From AP-15 sp963795485 (GTDB lineage: Bacteria > Pseudomonadota > Alphaproteobacteria > ATCC43930 > CGMCC-115725), in the NCBI GenBank assembly GCA_963795485.1, contig CAWCIL010000008.1:1501312-1565311 (forward strand): 64,000 bases of DNA, in the 5' to 3' direction. This document shows, in pieces, positions 46,542 through 55,031 of the stretch. The notes under the pieces are model-generated. The model searched no databases. It was not told the DNA's origin and saw nothing but the letters and a program-made list of their open reading frames with translations. Each line of letters begins with the position of its first letter. Positions within the stretch are counted from its first letter, which is position 1. Position numbers and translations under genes: made by a program.

Positions 46542-47240
46542 TCAGAACGGCCGCAGCAGGACTTTGCCTTGGTACAAAACCGGGCCGGTCGGCGACCCGG
46601 TCGGCGAGCCGCCGGGCGGTTCGAGGCTGACCGCGAGCACGCCGCCGGGCGATGGCAACCGGGCGGCGCGCAGCACGACGGCGCCTCCGGATTGCCGTGG
46701 CAACAGGCCGAGCGCACGCGGCGGGCCGCCGGCGATGCCCCACAGCTCAAAGGCGTGGGGCCTGCTCTCGGCCGGCGGCGCCACCGCCGCAAAGCTGACC
46801 TCGCCCGCACTCGGCCCGGCGATCGCGACCCAGCCCGGTTCTCCGGCATGGCCGGCGAGCACCGCGACAACAACGGGTCCGACCGCTCGCGGCAGGACTG
46901 CGAGCCAGATCGCGAGTGCCGCCGTCGCCAGGCCGCCGGCGAGCGCCAGACCGCGCCAGAGCGCGATTGAAGCAAGCCAGCGGCGCAACGGCGACGACGA
47001 TGGCGCAGTGCCGCCGCGGGTCCGCCGCTCGACCGCCCGCCAGACCCGCGCCGGCGGCTCCTCGGCGGGGGTCGCGTCATCGAGCGCCGACAACCGGTCG
47101 GCCCAGTCTCCGGCGATCCGCGCCAGCGCCGGATCGGCCGCCATCAGCTGCTCGAACCGACGGCGCGCCCGGCCCGGCATCGTGCCGAGCACGTATTCGG
47201 CGGCGAGCAGCTGGCGCAGCTCGGGGCTCTCGTACCTCAT
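46542..47240 (-). CDS. Anti-sigma factor, RskA-like
   Basis: A 232-residue single-pass membrane anti-sigma factor. The N-terminal anti-sigma domain (ELRQLLAAEYVLGTMPGRAR with the RRFEQLMAADPAL helix) is the RskA/zinc-free type; the membrane helix is about residues 99-117 (GLALAGGLATAALAIWLAV); the periplasmic RskA domain ends GHAFELW-like as HAFELWGIAGGPPRALG. Its ATG overlaps the sigma factor stop by 4 bp (ATGA). It would hold the sigma factor inactive until its periplasmic part is cleaved. Confidence 0.9.
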   Translation of the reverse strand: MRYESPELRQLLAAEYVLGTMPGRARRRFEQLMAADPALARIAGDWADRLSALDDATPAEEPPARVWRAVERRTRGGTAPSSSPLRRWLASIALWRGLALAGGLATAALAIWLAVLPRAVGPVVVAVLAGHAGEPGWVAIAGPSAGEVSFAAVAPPAESRPHAFELWGIAGGPPRALGLLPRQSGGAVVLRAARLPSPGGVLAVSLEPPGGSPTGSPTGPVLYQGKVLLRPF

Positions 47241-47788
47241 CTGTCGAGACACCGTTTCAGCCGTTCGAGGCTGCGCCGCAGCCAGCTCTTGACCGTGCCG
47301 ACCGGCACCGCCAGCCGCAGTGCCAGCTCGTCGCGGGTCAATCCATAGCAATAGGCGAGCAGCAGGGCGCGGCGCGGCTCCGCGTCGAGCTCGTCGAGGC
47401 AGCGCTGCAAGGCGCGCAGCTCGGCGCGGCTGTCGGCCCGGTCGGGCGAGGCCAACGTCAGCAATGCCTCCTCGGGGGCGCCACGGTCTTGTGGTCGGGC
47501 GGCGCGGCGACGCAGCTGGTCGATCGCGCAATGGCGCACGATCGTGACCAGCCATCCGATTGCCGAACCACGCGCCGGGTCGTAGCCTGCCGCCCCCATC
47601 CACACCGCGACAAAGCTCTCTTGCAGCACCTCTTCGGCCGGCTCCCTTTGCTGCATAATTCGCAGAGCGATGCCGAAAAGCCGCCCCAACGTCGCGTCAT
47701 AGAGCCTGGCGAAGGCCTCCCGGTCGCCGCGCGCGACCTTGCCGATCAACTCGTGCATCAGCTGCGGATTTGTCGAGGAATTCGTCAT
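47237..47788 (-). CDS. ECF RNA polymerase sigma factor, SigK-like
   Basis: A 183-residue extracytoplasmic-function sigma factor. Region 2 is FARLYDATLGRLFGIALRIM with EEVLQESFVAVWMGA and GWLVTIVRHCAIDQLRRRA; region 4 is ALLLAYCYGLTRDELALRLA then VPVGTVKSWLRRSLERLKRC, the helix-turn-helix for the -35. The partner anti-sigma gene overlaps its stop. The likely target is the fasciclin gene two places downstream, and its own promoter. ATG 47788. Confidence 0.93.
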   Translation of the reverse strand: MTNSSTNPQLMHELIGKVARGDREAFARLYDATLGRLFGIALRIMQQREPAEEVLQESFVAVWMGAAGYDPARGSAIGWLVTIVRHCAIDQLRRRAARPQDRGAPEEALLTLASPDRADSRAELRALQRCLDELDAEPRRALLLAYCYGLTRDELALRLAVPVGTVKSWLRRSLERLKRCLDR

Positions 47789-48133
47789 CGCCCGGTTCGA
47801 TGTCAGGCTCGTGGAAAGCTGACGCCAGCCCCAAATGAGGGAATTCGCTGGCGCTGTCGGCCCACAGGACAGTTCACAAGCGTCCTGCCGCTATGGCGAG
47901 CGGCCCGCTCTACCCGACCTGCGCTCAGCATCGCCACAGCATCTTGGCACCACATCAAAAATTTTGAAAATGTACAAAAGCCGCGTGCGATCCCAACGAG
48001 GTTCGATGCTTGCCCGATACTGGCCCAGAACTTGAGTAGACCCGCGTCTGAGCGGCTCCTCGGCGATCGGCTGGTGCCCGCGCAGCCCCAAGCGACCGGG
48101 GGTGGGTCGGCCGCCGGCCCCGCAGCTGCGCTT
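47789..48133. other. Intergenic region upstream of the sigma factor
   Basis: About 345 bp between the sigma factor start and the 3' end of the epimerase gene. It must carry the sigK-type promoter. An AT-rich patch (ATCAAAAATTTTGAAAATGT, about 47956-47975, containing the palindrome CAAAATTTTTGA-like core) is the only visible feature; no tRNA or small gene is seen. Confidence 0.35.
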
Positions 48134-49075
48134 TTAGCGGTCGGCGATGGGCGCCAGGCCTTCTTCGCGGCGGACTTCGTTGATGATCTGCAGGACGCGC
48201 TCGCGGTAGGGGCGGTACTGGACGCCGAATTCCTGCACCAGCCGGCTGTTGTCGATCAGGTAGTTGCCGGATAATTCCTTGCCGCCCGTTTCCTTGTCGA
48301 AGCTGATCTTGGCGTCGGGCAGGAACTCGCGCACCATGTCGGCGATCTCGCCGAGGCTGATCGCGACGCCGCCGGTGTTGTAGATCCAGTGCTTCGGCTT
48401 GTCTTCCATGATCACGCGGGCGAAGATCTCGGCGATCTCGTCGACATGGACCGGGCAGCGCATCGCGTCCTTGTAGGGGAACGTGACCGGCTTGCCGCGC
48501 GCCGGGTCGGTGATGCAGAAGACGTGGTCGACCGAGCCGACGATCTTGTCGTTGCCGGTGACGTTGGCCGGGCGGATCGCGGTGATCTCCATGCCGTATT
48601 TCTCGCGGTAGTCCTGGGCCTGCCACTCGTTGAAGATCTTGTGCATCGCGTATTGCACATGACCGTGGCGGAAATCGTCCTCGGTCACGACGCGGTCGCC
48701 GTAATGGTGCTGCTCGCCGCTGACCGCCAATGAGCTGGCATAAGCGACGCGGTTGACGCCGGCGAGGCGTGCCGCCTCGAAGCAATTGTCCATGCCGAGG
48801 ATGTTGAGCTTGAAAGCCGCGTGCGGCGGGTGCTCGCTGCCGAGGTAATAGGCGAGGTTAACGACCCGATTGGGCTTGGCCGCCGCCATCGCCGACATCA
48901 AATCGTCGAACTGGCTGACATCGCCGCGCACGACACGCACCTGCTTGCCGAGATGGCCATAGGAGGCGGTGCCGGGGTTGATGTCCATGCAAGTGATTTC
49001 TTCGCCGCGCTGCGCCAGCAGCGGGACGAGCCGGCGGCCGATGAACCCGGCGCCGCCGAGAATGAGGGTCGTCAT
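48134..49075 (-). CDS. NAD-dependent epimerase/dehydratase family protein
   Basis: A 313-residue extended SDR. The cofactor loop GGAGFIG is at 7-13, an acidic residue D31 after strand 2 favours NAD, the serine of the active site lies in VAYASSLAVSG, and YAMHK holds the catalytic Tyr/Lys. The C-terminal part (CPVHVDEIAEIFARVI, IYNTGGVAISLGEIADM) is the substrate domain of nucleotide-sugar epimerases or UDP-sugar dehydratases. It is a single gene; no sugar operon surrounds it, so the substrate is open. Confidence 0.85.
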   Translation of the reverse strand: MTTLILGGAGFIGRRLVPLLAQRGEEITCMDINPGTASYGHLGKQVRVVRGDVSQFDDLMSAMAAAKPNRVVNLAYYLGSEHPPHAAFKLNILGMDNCFEAARLAGVNRVAYASSLAVSGEQHHYGDRVVTEDDFRHGHVQYAMHKIFNEWQAQDYREKYGMEITAIRPANVTGNDKIVGSVDHVFCITDPARGKPVTFPYKDAMRCPVHVDEIAEIFARVIMEDKPKHWIYNTGGVAISLGEIADMVREFLPDAKISFDKETGGKELSGNYLIDNSRLVQEFGVQYRPYRERVLQIINEVRREEGLAPIADR

Positions 49076-49202
49076 CGCATTTCCTCCCCAGGGATGGCTT
49101 GTGCGACGTTAACCGGCGTCAGGGGGTTCGGCAAGGAGCCGGCTTCCGCATGTCTGCTATCCGGCCTAAGCTCGCGGGCGCTGACAGCCGAGGGCGTCCC
49201 CG

Positions 49203-50441
49203 ATGGCGGCCATCATCTTCGCCAATTGCGCAGTGCTCGACGGCACTCGGACGGAGCGGCGCGAGGACCACCACGTGCTGGTCGAGGGCGGACGGATCCG
49301 CGAGGTCTCGGACCGGCCGATCGCGAGCGCGGCCGCCGAGACCGTCGATCTCGAGGGCCGCACCCTGATGCCGGGGCTGATCGACGCGCATGTGCACGCG
49401 GTCGCCGTCGACCAGATGCTGGCGCGGCTCGGGGAGCGGCCGCAGAGCCTGGTGACATTGCAGGCGGCGCGGGTGCTGGAGGGCATGCTGCAGCGCGGGT
49501 TTACCACGGTCCGCGACGCCGGCGGCGCCGATGGCGGGCTCGCCGAGGCGGTCGAGGAGGGGCTAGTGCGCGGGCCGCGGATCTTCCCGTCGGGCCGGGC
49601 GCTGAGCCAGACCGGCGGGCATGGCGATCTGCGGCCGAGGACGCGCCCGGTCTCGGTCGTCGCTTGCGCCTGCTGCGAGGGCGGCGCCGGGCTCGCCCGC
49701 ATCGCCGATGGCGTCAGCGAATGCCGCCGCGCGGCACGCGACGAGCTGCGCAAGGGGGCGACTCAGATCAAGATCATGGCCTCGGGCGGTGTGGCCTCGC
49801 CCTATGACCCGGTGTGGAACCTGCAATACAGCGAAGAGGAAGTGCGGGCGATCGTCGAGGAGGCGCGGGCCTGGCGCACCTATGTGATGGCGCACGCCTA
49901 TACGCCCGAGGCGATCCGCCGCTCGATCGATTTCGGGGTGCGTTCGATCGAGCACGGCAATCTGATCGACGAGGCGACGGCCGACCACGTCGCCGCGGCC
50001 GACGCTTTTGTCGTGCCGACGCTCGTCACCTTCGATGCGCTGCACCGCTTCGGCCGCGAGCTGGGTTTTCCGGAAGCGAGCCTGGCCAAGCTCGGCGAGG
50101 TGCGCGAGGCCGGGTTGCGCTCGCTCGAACTACTGCAAGGGGCGGGTGTCAGGATCGGCTTCGGCACCGACCTCTTGGGGCCGATGCACCGCCATCAGTC
50201 GCACGAATTCATGATCCGCGCCGAGGCGATGGCGCCCTTCGACATCATTCGCTCGGCGACGACCGTCAATGCCCAGCTGCTGCAGCGCGTCGGAGAGATC
50301 GGCGTCGTCGCGCCCGATGCCCGCGCCGATCTGATCGCCGTCGATGGCGACCCGCTCGCCGACATCTCCTTGCTCGACGGCCAGGGCGAGCACCTGACCC
50401 ACATCATGAAGGGCGGGGTGTTCGTGAAGCGACCGCCCTAG
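49203..50441 (+). CDS. Amidohydrolase family protein (imidazolonepropionase/Xaa-Pro dipeptidase-like)
   Basis: A 412-residue metal-dependent hydrolase of the TIM-barrel amidohydrolase superfamily. The metal motif HVH is in PGLIDAHVHAVAVDQ; the bridging lysine is in ATQIKIMASGGVASP; later histidines lie in VMAHAYTPEAI and IEHGNLID, and the catalytic aspartate in IGFGTDLLGP. This pattern matches the subgroup that hydrolyses N-acyl or Xaa-Pro peptides. ATG 49203 is divergent from the epimerase gene with a 127-bp gap. The substrate is not determined. Confidence 0.88.
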   Translation: MAAIIFANCAVLDGTRTERREDHHVLVEGGRIREVSDRPIASAAAETVDLEGRTLMPGLIDAHVHAVAVDQMLARLGERPQSLVTLQAARVLEGMLQRGFTTVRDAGGADGGLAEAVEEGLVRGPRIFPSGRALSQTGGHGDLRPRTRPVSVVACACCEGGAGLARIADGVSECRRAARDELRKGATQIKIMASGGVASPYDPVWNLQYSEEEVRAIVEEARAWRTYVMAHAYTPEAIRRSIDFGVRSIEHGNLIDEATADHVAAADAFVVPTLVTFDALHRFGRELGFPEASLAKLGEVREAGLRSLELLQGAGVRIGFGTDLLGPMHRHQSHEFMIRAEAMAPFDIIRSATTVNAQLLQRVGEIGVVAPDARADLIAVDGDPLADISLLDGQGEHLTHIMKGGVFVKRPP

Positions 50442-51041
50442 CCTTTACCCCGCCAAAAAGCGCCTCCGATATCCGCCGATCAATGAACCTTGGTTGGGTC
50501 GACGAGCGGGCGACCCTACACCCCCTCGCGCTAACTTGATGATGTAAGAAATTCCGACAGCCGGGGTGCTCCGAAGAGGCCGGAGAACTGAACGCGACAA
50601 TAGTTCCAATCGCTTCGGTGCCTAGTTTTGTGACCAGGTTCTGGCGGTGCTTTCATCGTCGTCAAAATCATGGCGGCGGACGGCCCAGATCAGTGCCACT
50701 CGGATGCTGGCGATCTTAGGGCAATCCTGAGAGAAATCCTTGGATATGACATCATGGTGGCACGGCAAAGCCAAGGCGAAGAATACTCCTTCGTGCGCTA
50801 TTCGGAAGAGCGACGCTCCGGTATCGGACTTCCGGGTCGGTTAGCCGGCTGGTGTGTCGGAATTTTTTACGGTTCCCAATCAGCGCGACCGCCACGGTCT
50901 CTAACCTATTGACGGAACAAAATTTGGCACATCGCATGCAGATTAATAATTTTAATAATTAACATCGCCGCTCACGAAGCGATTTTATCCCGAACCTCGG
51001 GCATACCGGGGCAAATTATCTTCCTGGGAGGACAACTTCCG
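50442..51041. other. 600-bp intergenic region ahead of the PEP-CTERM fusion gene
   Basis: No frame here shows coding character or a family resemblance; an 80-codon frame at 50670-50912 has atypical composition and no ribosome site. An AT-rich stretch (AGATTAATAATTTTAATAAT, 50940-50959) lies about 80 bp before the next gene and probably marks its promoter/UP region. GGGAGGA at 51026-51032 is the ribosome site of the next gene. Confidence 0.45.
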
Positions 51042-53321
51042 ATGCCCAAAAGGAACCTCGGCTTTCAACCCGACCGATTGAAAGGTTTGTTGATCGTAGC
51101 GCTGATCGGGCTGGCCGTCTGTCTCGGCTGCTCGATCGCGCAAGCGGGCCCGCTCATGGACGGCGACTTTGTCGTGATCACGGCGCAACCTGGGGATATC
51201 CCGATCGGCTATCTCGCCTACGACGTGGTATTCCCCGGAAACTTTGGGGAATTCGACATCGTCAATCAAACCGGGCCCAATTCCGATGCCGGCGTCGATT
51301 TTCCGCCGGACTTCCCGGTAACGACCACGGTGCAGTTCGCCAGCCTGAACTTGATGGTGGAGTTTTCGGACGGCAGCACCCAGACGTTGGATTTGAGCAA
51401 TTTCACGTTGAGCTCGGATGGGGAATCGTTGGACGGCATGCCCTTCGCCGTCGGCGGGACCAGCCCTCAGCCGGTCGAAGCGATCCTGAGCGGCACCCTG
51501 AGCCCGACCTCGATCATGGTGGGCAGCCCGCCGGTGACCGAAACGATCGATGCCTCGTTGACCGCCCCGACGCTCGGCGGCCCGGTCGTCCCGACGGTGC
51601 CCGAACCCGATATGTCCGGGACCTTGTTGGTGGCCGGCTGCATGGTCCTGATCCTCTCCCGCCGCCTCCGTCGGCGTCGCAACGCGACGATCTCCGCTGC
51701 CGCTGGTCTCGGTCGGACATTCGCGACGGTGCTCGGCTTCGCTGCGCTGCTGTTCCCGGCGGTCTCTTTCGCTGCCGTGAGCTCGATCAAACAGAACATC
51801 GCGGTCACCCCCAGCAGCGGTGTCGCGGGCGTCAGTTTCGTCAACGTGACCGCCTCGGGCGTTCCGGGCGTAGCGACCCCGGGTGGAATTCCGGCGGCAA
51901 ATGTCACGATCAAGGTGGCGCCCACATGCACGGTCGGGGCGAGCAGCCCGGTGGCCGGCGAGGCGGACGCGACCGCGACCAGCGTCACGAATATCCTGGG
52001 AAGCACCGACCGCTTCAACTTCGAGATCCCCGGCGCGCTGGCCCAGGGCACCTATTTCGCGCAGGTCGTCGACACCATTGACGGGTTCGCCGGCGGGAAC
52101 TGCTCGATCGTCATGGTCACCAACACGAGCCCGACCCTCAACGCCTGTGTTCCGTCGAGCTCGATGGGGGTGGTGACCGGCACAACCGTCACGGCCTACG
52201 TTCCGAAGGGCAGTTGGGGCACCGGCACGACCGGCGTCGGCGCCGTCGAGATCGAGCCCACGCCCGGCGGCTCGTCCACCGCGATCGCCACCGCGAACGA
52301 AGTCAACTCCTGCGCCGGGAACCCGGCGACCGGGCAAGTGGCGTGCACCGCCAACAATAACTCGGTCTATTTGATCAAGGGTTCGGCGCTGACGAACACG
52401 CTGACGAGCGGGCTGACCGGGACCGCGGGTTTCTCGGGTGGCTCTTGCACCAATTGCGGCGTCGCGATCAACGCGCTGTCGAACACGGCGGCCATTGCCG
52501 GCGGCTTGTCCACAAGTCCATCGGGCAACGGCGTACAGATCCTCAACCTATCGAGCAATACCTTCCAGACCCCGTTCCCGACTCATCAGACCGTCTCGGA
52601 AGACATCTCGATCGATCCCGGCCGGAATCTGATCCTCTCGCCCGACGAGGCCAACAATTACATGCTGCTGTCGACCAACGTGGCTGGCGGGATCACCGGC
52701 GAATTCGACCGGACGATTTCGACCGGCGGTGACCCGGATTCGGCGGCCGAAGACTGCTCGACCGGGATCGCGCTGTCCTCGGTCGAGTTCACGAACTTCG
52801 TCTATCTGGCGGATTTGAGCCAGGACACCTTGACGCCGGGCAGCCCAGGCAGCTGGACCTCGCCATTTACGCTGTTCGATATAACCGGCACGAGCCTCGC
52901 CTTCTCCGCCGGGACCACGGGGATCTCGGTCGCTCAGGGATCCTCGCACCTGGCGATCGTCACCGGGGAGTTCGGCGGCAACACCTTTGCGATCCTGCAG
53001 CTGCAGCCGAAATCGGGCACCGGCGGCGCCAATCCGACGGTGGTCGATTGGGTGGTCGGCGCGATGCCGAATACGCCCAATGGGGCGGGTTTCTCGGCGG
53101 GGTATGACCCGCATACCGTCACCGCCTATACCAGCCCCAACACCGGCAAGGCCATCGGCCTCTACGCCGACTGGGCCACCGGGACGCCGACCTATGTCGG
53201 GGTGATCGACATGGCGGCGGCGCTCGCGGCGACGCGGGCGGGATCGCCGAACAACCATCAGATCGCTGCGAGCGTCAACTTGCTCACCAGCGGGATCGTG
53301 AGCTACGTTCCGGTTCCCTGA
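51042..53321 (+). CDS. PEP-CTERM protein fused to a second secreted beta-propeller-like protein
   Basis: A single open frame of 759 residues with an unusual layout. Part 1 (1-213): signal peptide (LLIVALIGLAVCLGCSIAQA), beta-rich domain, then a complete PEP-CTERM sorting signal (VPEP at 186-189, membrane segment 192-206, basic cluster RRLRRRR at 207-213). Part 2 (about 214-759): a second hydrophobic export-like segment (FATVLGFAALLFPAVSFAAV, 227-246), then an Ig-like domain and a repeat-rich beta-propeller-like region with GVQILNLSSN, ISIDPGRNLILSPDEANNYM and AIVTGEFGGNTFAILQLQ. Either two ancestral genes were fused by deletion or indel, or the signal is genuinely internal. A strong terminator follows. 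Confidence 0.7.
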   Translation: MPKRNLGFQPDRLKGLLIVALIGLAVCLGCSIAQAGPLMDGDFVVITAQPGDIPIGYLAYDVVFPGNFGEFDIVNQTGPNSDAGVDFPPDFPVTTTVQFASLNLMVEFSDGSTQTLDLSNFTLSSDGESLDGMPFAVGGTSPQPVEAILSGTLSPTSIMVGSPPVTETIDASLTAPTLGGPVVPTVPEPDMSGTLLVAGCMVLILSRRLRRRRNATISAAAGLGRTFATVLGFAALLFPAVSFAAVSSIKQNIAVTPSSGVAGVSFVNVTASGVPGVATPGGIPAANVTIKVAPTCTVGASSPVAGEADATATSVTNILGSTDRFNFEIPGALAQGTYFAQVVDTIDGFAGGNCSIVMVTNTSPTLNACVPSSSMGVVTGTTVTAYVPKGSWGTGTTGVGAVEIEPTPGGSSTAIATANEVNSCAGNPATGQVACTANNNSVYLIKGSALTNTLTSGLTGTAGFSGGSCTNCGVAINALSNTAAIAGGLSTSPSGNGVQILNLSSNTFQTPFPTHQTVSEDISIDPGRNLILSPDEANNYMLLSTNVAGGITGEFDRTISTGGDPDSAAEDCSTGIALSSVEFTNFVYLADLSQDTLTPGSPGSWTSPFTLFDITGTSLAFSAGTTGISVAQGSSHLAIVTGEFGGNTFAILQLQPKSGTGGANPTVVDWVVGAMPNTPNGAGFSAGYDPHTVTAYTSPNTGKAIGLYADWATGTPTYVGVIDMAAALAATRAGSPNNHQIAASVNLLTSGIVSYVPVP

Positions 53322-53339
53322 TCGTTTGTGACGAGGCCG

Positions 53340-53378
53340 CGGTCGGTGGGAGGGGTACTCCCGCCGACCGTTTCTTTT
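53340..53378 (+). terminator. Rho-independent terminator after the PEP-CTERM fusion gene
   Basis: Stem CGGTCGGTGGGAG (53340-53352), loop GGGTA, and CTCCCGCCGACCG (53358-53370), 13 pairs with one G-U, then TTTCTTTT at 53371-53378. It lies 19 bp after the stop. A textbook intrinsic terminator. Confidence 0.85.
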
Positions 53379-53592
53379 GGTAACCGGCGATGTTGCAGCA
53401 ACGTCCGTCGTCTTGTCCTCCAACACCGCGACGACATTGCGTATCGCGCTACGGGTCGAAAGCCACCCCTCGCCCGGTCAGCGCTGCCCCAATCGACCAT
53501 ATCGCCGAGGCCGCTGACGCCCGTTGTGCTTTGGTCGCGCTTCCTTAACTGCTAGGCTGGCATACCTCGACTGGCGCCAGGGAGACCGCGGC

Positions 53593-54999
53593 ATGACCGA
53601 TTTTCGCAAGGAAGCCGACAGCCTCGGCGAGGTCGAGGTGCCGGCCGACAAGCTGTGGGGGGCGCAGACCCAGCGCTCGCTCGAGCATTTCAGCATCGGC
53701 AAGGACCTGATCCCGCGCGAGATGATCGATGCCTACGCCATTCTGAAAAAGGCGGCGGCCAACGCCAACCATGCCGGCGGGCGGCTCGACGACAAGGCCC
53801 ATGCGCTGATCGTCCGGATCGCCGACGAGGTCCTCGACGGGCAGCATCGCGACATGTTCCCGCTGCATGTGTGGATGACCGGCAGCGGCACGCAATTCAA
53901 CATGAACGTCAACGAGGTGATCGCCAACCGCGCCAGCCAGCTCGCCGGCACGCCGCTCGGCAGCAAGACTCCGGTGCATCCCAACGACCACGTCAACATG
54001 TCGCAGTCGTCGAACGACACGTTCCCTTCGGCGATGTACATCGCGGCCGCAATGGGCGTGACGGGGCGGCTGGTCCCAGCCGTGCAAGCCTTGCATGACG
54101 CGATCGCGGCGAAGGCGCAGGCATGGAAGGACATCGTCAAGATCGGCCGCACCCACATGCAGGATGCGACCCCGATCACGCTCGGGCAGGAATGGTCGGG
54201 CTATGCCGGCATGCTGGAGGACGATCTGGAGCGGATCGACGACGCGCTCAAGGGCGTCTACCGGCTGGCGCTCGGCGGCACGGCGGTCGGCACCGGGATC
54301 AACGCCGCACCCGGTTTTGCCGAGGCGGCCGCGGCCGAGATCGCGCGCCTGACCAAGCTGCCCTTTGTCAGCGCCCCCAATAAGTTCGCGGTGCAGGGCG
54401 CGCATGACGCGCTGGTTCACCTGTCCGGCACGTTGCGGACGCTGGCTGCCTCGCTCTACAAGATCGCCAACGACATCCGGCTGATGTCGTGCGGGCCGCG
54501 CGCCGGGTTCGCCGAGTTGCTGATCCCGGAAAACGAGCCGGGCTCGTCGATCATGCCGGGCAAGGTCAATCCGACCCAGGCCGAGGCATTGGCGATGATC
54601 GCGGTGCAGGTGATGGGCAACGACGTGGCGGTCGGGTTCGGCGGCGCCGGCGGCTATCTCGAGATGAACGTCTACAAGCCGCTGATCATCTTCAACATCA
54701 TGCACTCGATCGCGATCATGGCCGACGGGTGCATCAATTTCCGCAAATACCTGGTCGAGGGCACCAAGCCGAACCTGAAGAAGATCAAGGAATACGTCGA
54801 TCGCTCGCTGATGCTGGTGACGGCACTCGCCCCGGTCATCGGCTACGACAAGGCCTCACGGATCGCGCACCACGCGATGGACCACGACCTGACCCTGAAG
54901 GAAGCGGCGCTGGGCCTCGGCTATGTCAGCGAGGCGGAATTCGATCGCGTCGTGGACCCGGCCAAGATGGTGAAGCCGTATGTCGCCACCGGCGCCTAG
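53593..54999 (+). CDS. fumC: Fumarate hydratase, class II
   Basis: A 468-residue oxygen-stable fumarase interconverting fumarate and malate. The catalytic superfamily signature is GSSIMPGKVNPTQAEA; GSGTQFNMNVNEVIANRA and HVNMSQSSNDTFPSAM are the other active-site blocks, and KIGRTHMQDATPITLGQEWS supplies the catalytic histidine region. ATG 53593 begins MTDFRKEADSLGEVEVPADK, typical for the family. It starts a same-strand group with malic enzyme (32 bp gap) and ThrE. Confidence 0.95.
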   Translation: MTDFRKEADSLGEVEVPADKLWGAQTQRSLEHFSIGKDLIPREMIDAYAILKKAAANANHAGGRLDDKAHALIVRIADEVLDGQHRDMFPLHVWMTGSGTQFNMNVNEVIANRASQLAGTPLGSKTPVHPNDHVNMSQSSNDTFPSAMYIAAAMGVTGRLVPAVQALHDAIAAKAQAWKDIVKIGRTHMQDATPITLGQEWSGYAGMLEDDLERIDDALKGVYRLALGGTAVGTGINAAPGFAEAAAAEIARLTKLPFVSAPNKFAVQGAHDALVHLSGTLRTLAASLYKIANDIRLMSCGPRAGFAELLIPENEPGSSIMPGKVNPTQAEALAMIAVQVMGNDVAVGFGGAGGYLEMNVYKPLIIFNIMHSIAIMADGCINFRKYLVEGTKPNLKKIKEYVDRSLMLVTALAPVIGYDKASRIAHHAMDHDLTLKEAALGLGYVSEAEFDRVVDPAKMVKPYVATGA

Positions 55000-55031
55000 C
55001 CTCGTTCACCCCTTTACTGGAGGCTGACGAC

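Noticed and set aside
50670..50912. An 80-codon frame in the 600-bp gap before the PEP-CTERM fusion gene
   Set aside because: No ribosome site, no recognisable motif, and composition unlike the neighbouring genes.
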